Source: an uncultured Clostridia bacterium (GTDB lineage: Bacteria > Bacillota > Clostridia > TANB77 > CAG-508). Taken from it: DNA of 32,052 nucleotides. Within the stretch, counting starts at the first letter, position 1, and each line of letters begins with the position of its first letter. The notes beneath the pieces are model-generated. The model did not search any database. It was not told where the DNA came from and saw only the letters and a list, made by a program, of their open reading frames with translations. Shown piece by piece: positions 27,270-32,052 of the stretch. The translations under genes were made by a program, and so were the position numbers. The DNA is taken from the NCBI GenBank assembly GCA_947599825.1, contig CANQFS010000019.1, positions 1 through 32,052 on the forward strand, given 5' to 3'.

Positions 27270-28802
27270 TTACTTATCCAATTCAAAATAGAATTCTACC
27301 CCATTTTCCTTATTAATAGCACCATAATCATTACCATACTGGTTCATAATGGCTTTTACTAAAGCAAGTCCAATTCCTGTTCCACCATCTTCTCTATTTC
27401 TAGCACTATCTACTTTATAAAAACGTTTCCAAATTCTTTCTAGGTCTTCCTCTTTAATATTTTCTCCTGTATTAAATATACTAACTCTTACTTTATTGTT
27501 ATTCTCTTGTATTTGTACTTTTATTTGCTTTTTACCATCTTTTTCTTCTACATGCTTAATTGCATTTGTTAAATAATTTGTAATAACTTGCTCAATATAG
27601 AATTCGTCTGCATTAACATTAATTGGCATACTATTATTAAATTCTACGTCAATTTGTTTTTCTGTTAATAACATATTGCACTTACGAATAACCTCTTTCA
27701 TAAGTTCTACAATATCCATACTTCTATTGTTGAATTCGCCTTTTCCATACTCTAATTTCATAAGTTCTAGTAATTGTTTTACTAATTTATCCATTTTTTC
27801 TGCTTCATCTAAAATAACTTCTGCATAAAATTTTCTAGATTCTTCGTCATTATTTACATTTTCTACTAATCCTTCTGCATAGCCTTGTATTAAAGCAATT
27901 GGTGTTTTTAATTCATGAGATACATCTGAAATAAATTGTTTTCTCATTTCGTCAATTTTTGATTTTTCTTCAATATCTTTTTCTAGCTCTACATTAGTTT
28001 CCCTTAATTGTTTTATTGTGCTTTCTAATTTATCTGACATAGTATTAATGCTTTTTCCTAAATGATTGATTTCGTCATCTGTGTCTTTTGTTCGATACTT
28101 TTTACTAAAATCTAGTTTTGACATATTTTGCGCTATTTCATTTAGTTCTAAAATAGGATCTGTAAATTTTCTTGCTATAAAAGATGCTAAAATGCCTGCA
28201 ATTATAATAGAAATTCCGCCTATTAAAATAAGCAAACGATTGGCTATTTGCACACTTTCTTGAATAGATGCCACTTGAATTCTTATGTATAGACTACTAC
28301 CATTATCTAAGCTAGCCGATAAAAAGATATTATTCATACTATTTTTTTCATCTAGAATTCTACGAATCATCACTTTTTCATCTTGGTATATTATACGTTG
28401 CTTAGTAGTTGTTTTACTATCTATAATAAAGTTTTGCTCTCCATTATTTAGCATCATTTCATTAATTTTGTTAATAGTTGAAACTAAATTTTTGTCTGAA
28501 CTAAAAATTAAAATGCTTTGATTATTTTTTATTAAAATATCAAAGTTATTCTTCACGGCAATATGATTTAGCTCTTCTTCTATGTTTACGTTCATATTCT
28601 CATTTTGCTCAATTGTATTATATAAATTATTTATTCTTTCGTATGCTAGTTTTACATTTTTTACTTTTGAATATAAGTAAAAACTTTCTAAAATAACATT
28701 GTTAATAATAATTAAGAATATTACAATTATAGATACGACAATACATAGACTAAGAAACAATTTTACACGCACTGATTTTAGTTTTTCCTTTATATAGTTC
28801 AT
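27270..28802 (-). CDS. Sensor histidine kinase
   Basis: Two TM, HAMP, FISDVSHELKTPIALIQGYAEGL H-box, NYLTNAIKHVEEKDGKK N-box, DGGTGIGLALVKAIM G-box. Confidence 0.96.
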   Translation of the reverse strand: MNYIKEKLKSVRVKLFLSLCIVVSIIVIFLIIINNVILESFYLYSKVKNVKLAYERINNLYNTIEQNENMNVNIEEELNHIAVKNNFDILIKNNQSILIFSSDKNLVSTINKINEMMLNNGEQNFIIDSKTTTKQRIIYQDEKVMIRRILDEKNSMNNIFLSASLDNGSSLYIRIQVASIQESVQIANRLLILIGGISIIIAGILASFIARKFTDPILELNEIAQNMSKLDFSKKYRTKDTDDEINHLGKSINTMSDKLESTIKQLRETNVELEKDIEEKSKIDEMRKQFISDVSHELKTPIALIQGYAEGLVENVNNDEESRKFYAEVILDEAEKMDKLVKQLLELMKLEYGKGEFNNRSMDIVELMKEVIRKCNMLLTEKQIDVEFNNSMPINVNADEFYIEQVITNYLTNAIKHVEEKDGKKQIKVQIQENNNKVRVSIFNTGENIKEEDLERIWKRFYKVDSARNREDGGTGIGLALVKAIMNQYGNDYGAINKENGVEFYFELDK

Positions 28803-28883
28803 GAATGTTTCCTTTCTCTGTTATTTAGTGTAAATTATATTATAGTTTTAAGTTTTATTTTTAGTTTATTTATATTTTTTATA

Positions 28884-29561
28884 TTATTTTACTTCGAATT
28901 TATATCCAATGCCTCTAATTGTTTCAATATATCTTCCTTTTTTTCCTAGTTTATGACGAATTTTTTTAATATGGCTATCAATAGTTCTTGAATCTCCATA
29001 GTAGTCATAGTTCCATACATTATTTAAAATTTTATCTCTTGATAGTGCAATGCCATGATTTTCTACAAGATATATTAGTAGTTCATATTCTCTTAAACTT
29101 AGCTCTATTTCTTTTCCATCAATTTTTACTGTTCTTCCATCTTCATCTATAACAATTCCACCATATTCTTTTTTATTGCTTTCTTTTGGTTTTGTACGAT
29201 TTAAAATTGCTTCTACTCTTGCTACTAATATTTTAGGGCTAAAAGGCTTTGAAATATATTCATCTACACCTAATTCAAATCCAAATAGTTCGTCTTGTTC
29301 TTCTCCTCTTGCTGTTAGCATAATAATTGGTACTTCTGACTTTTGGCGTATTTGGCGAAGGACTGACCAACCATCTAATTTTGGCATCATTACATCTAAT
29401 AAAATTAGGTTTATTTTGTTTTGGTTTTCTTCAAATACAGTTAAGGCTTCTTCTCCATTTGCTGCTTCTAATACTTTATATTGCTTTTGCATTAAAAAGT
29501 CTTTTACTAATTTTCTCATTCTAGATTCATCATCTACTACTAAAATAGTAATATCATTCAT
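28884..29561 (-). CDS. OmpR-family response regulator
   Basis: TILVVDDESRMRKLVKDFL...LILLDVMMPKLDGW...; winged-helix LSLREYELLIYLVENHG...DSRTIDSHIKKIRHKLG. Confidence 0.97.
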   Translation of the reverse strand: MNDITILVVDDESRMRKLVKDFLMQKQYKVLEAANGEEALTVFEENQNKINLILLDVMMPKLDGWSVLRQIRQKSEVPIIMLTARGEEQDELFGFELGVDEYISKPFSPKILVARVEAILNRTKPKESNKKEYGGIVIDEDGRTVKIDGKEIELSLREYELLIYLVENHGIALSRDKILNNVWNYDYYGDSRTIDSHIKKIRHKLGKKGRYIETIRGIGYKFEVK

Positions 29562-29655
29562 TTTTTATCACCCTTTTCTAATTTTTGAGCCTTAAGCTTT
29601 TATAGCTTTATATTTTTACGCATAATTTTTTTATAAGCGTTTCTATTTTAAAAGA

Positions 29656-29680
29656 AGAGCAATGTAAAACCAATTGCTCT
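29656..29680 (-). terminator. Putative terminator downstream of the metG/55-aa ORF unit
   Basis: AGAGCAAT ... ATTGCTCT stem, followed on the minus strand by TCTTTT. Confidence 0.55.
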
Positions 29681-29891
29681 AACTTTTTCATTTTTATTAT
29701 ACTTGCAAAATATGTCTAGTTTGTGAATTTCTTGCTACTTTTTTGTTTTTCTAAATACCTTTTATGTGCTTGTATTTTTTATACTTTAAGAAAGTCATCG
29801 CCAAATACGATAGACTTGGGCGTATATTTCTTAGCTCTGTGAATAGAATGAGCAAGAAAATTATGCACACAAATTATACGTAGAAAAATTT

Positions 29892-30059
29892 TTAGAAATT
29901 ATTTTTCTTATTTTTAAACCAACTTTCTGGATTTTCTACTTTGTTTTCTGGAATCCATGAAGAATTTACATTATTTGCTTTAAATTGCTCTTGATAACGT
30001 TCTTCCCTCATATAAGGATTTCCTAATTTAATACAATATTGTCTATGTTTTTCGTCCAT
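29892..30059 (-). CDS. Small conserved-looking hypothetical protein, 55 aa (below the ORF-track length cutoff)
   Basis: RBS AGAGGTG then ATG: MDEKHRQYCIKLGNPYMREERYQEQFKANNVNSSWIPENKVENPESWFKNKKNNF*. Confidence 0.6.
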   Translation of the reverse strand: MDEKHRQYCIKLGNPYMREERYQEQFKANNVNSSWIPENKVENPESWFKNKKNNF

Positions 30060-30082
30060 ATTTAGCACCTCTTTTATTTTTT

Positions 30083-31810
<1,728 letters not shown>

Positions 31811-31949
31811 TATCTATATAAAAAACAATATATTGTTTGTACTATATCTTATGCAATTTGTATTTTTTGTGCTACTTTTTTAAAGTATTTTTTTGTTTTT
31901 TCCTTTTTCAAATATATTATATAACCTTTATTAATTTTTTCGAAAATAT

Positions 31950-31978
31950 TTGACAAAATGCCCATTTCCGTATACAAT
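31950..31978 (+). promoter_or_regulatory. Near-consensus promoter reading out of the right end of the window
   Basis: TTGACA (31950-31955), 17 nt spacer, TACAAT (31973-31978). Confidence 0.55.
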
Positions 31979-31994
31979 CCCAAATTTGACAGTT

Positions 31995-32034
31995 AAGCGG
32001 TACAAATGTTGATATACTAACATTTGTACCGCTT
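31995..32034. promoter_or_regulatory. Perfect 16-bp inverted repeat just downstream of the promoter
   Basis: AAGCGGTACAAATGTT-GATATACT-AACATTTGTACCGCTT. Confidence 0.6.
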
Positions 32035-32052
32035 TTAGAATGCGTAATGTGT

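Noticed and set aside
29176-29595. 139-aa plus-strand ORF
   Set aside because: Antisense to the well-supported OmpR-family response regulator.

Overview
AT-rich Bacillota/Clostridia-type chromosomal window, with most genes on the minus strand. Housekeeping genes: proS (eukaryote/archaeal-like class), scpB, rpsF-ssb-rpsR, metG, a CNNM/CorC-HlyC protein, a two-component system and mscL. Sporulation-like genes: an M50 SpoIVFB-like protease, an M23 SpoIVFA/SpoIIQ-like protein and a YyaC-like protein. The accessory content is the most interesting part. (1) A five-gene minus-strand cluster at 23130-26966: class-D-like sortase, TasA/camelysin-like protein, ER-type (SipW-like) signal peptidase, and two more proteins with SipW-type N-termini. 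A TCS lies directly upstream. (2) A 671-aa protein with a prepilin-like N-terminus, a long coiled coil and a C-terminal FGE/C-type-lectin fold. The codon pattern of its last ~35 residues looks like a diversity-generating-retroelement variable region, but no RT is visible in the window. (3) A thioester/SpaA adhesin whose presumed thioester Cys is Gly and whose LPXTG signal ends directly in a stop codon. (4) A 34-bp intergenic element present twice in the same register relative to two putative promoters. (5) Several tandem-repeat arrays, including an A-rich repetitive spacer inside rpsF-ssb. (6) Two single-base frameshifts, in an MMPL exporter and a patatin. All calls come from reading the sequence and the supplied ORF translations; no database search was run.
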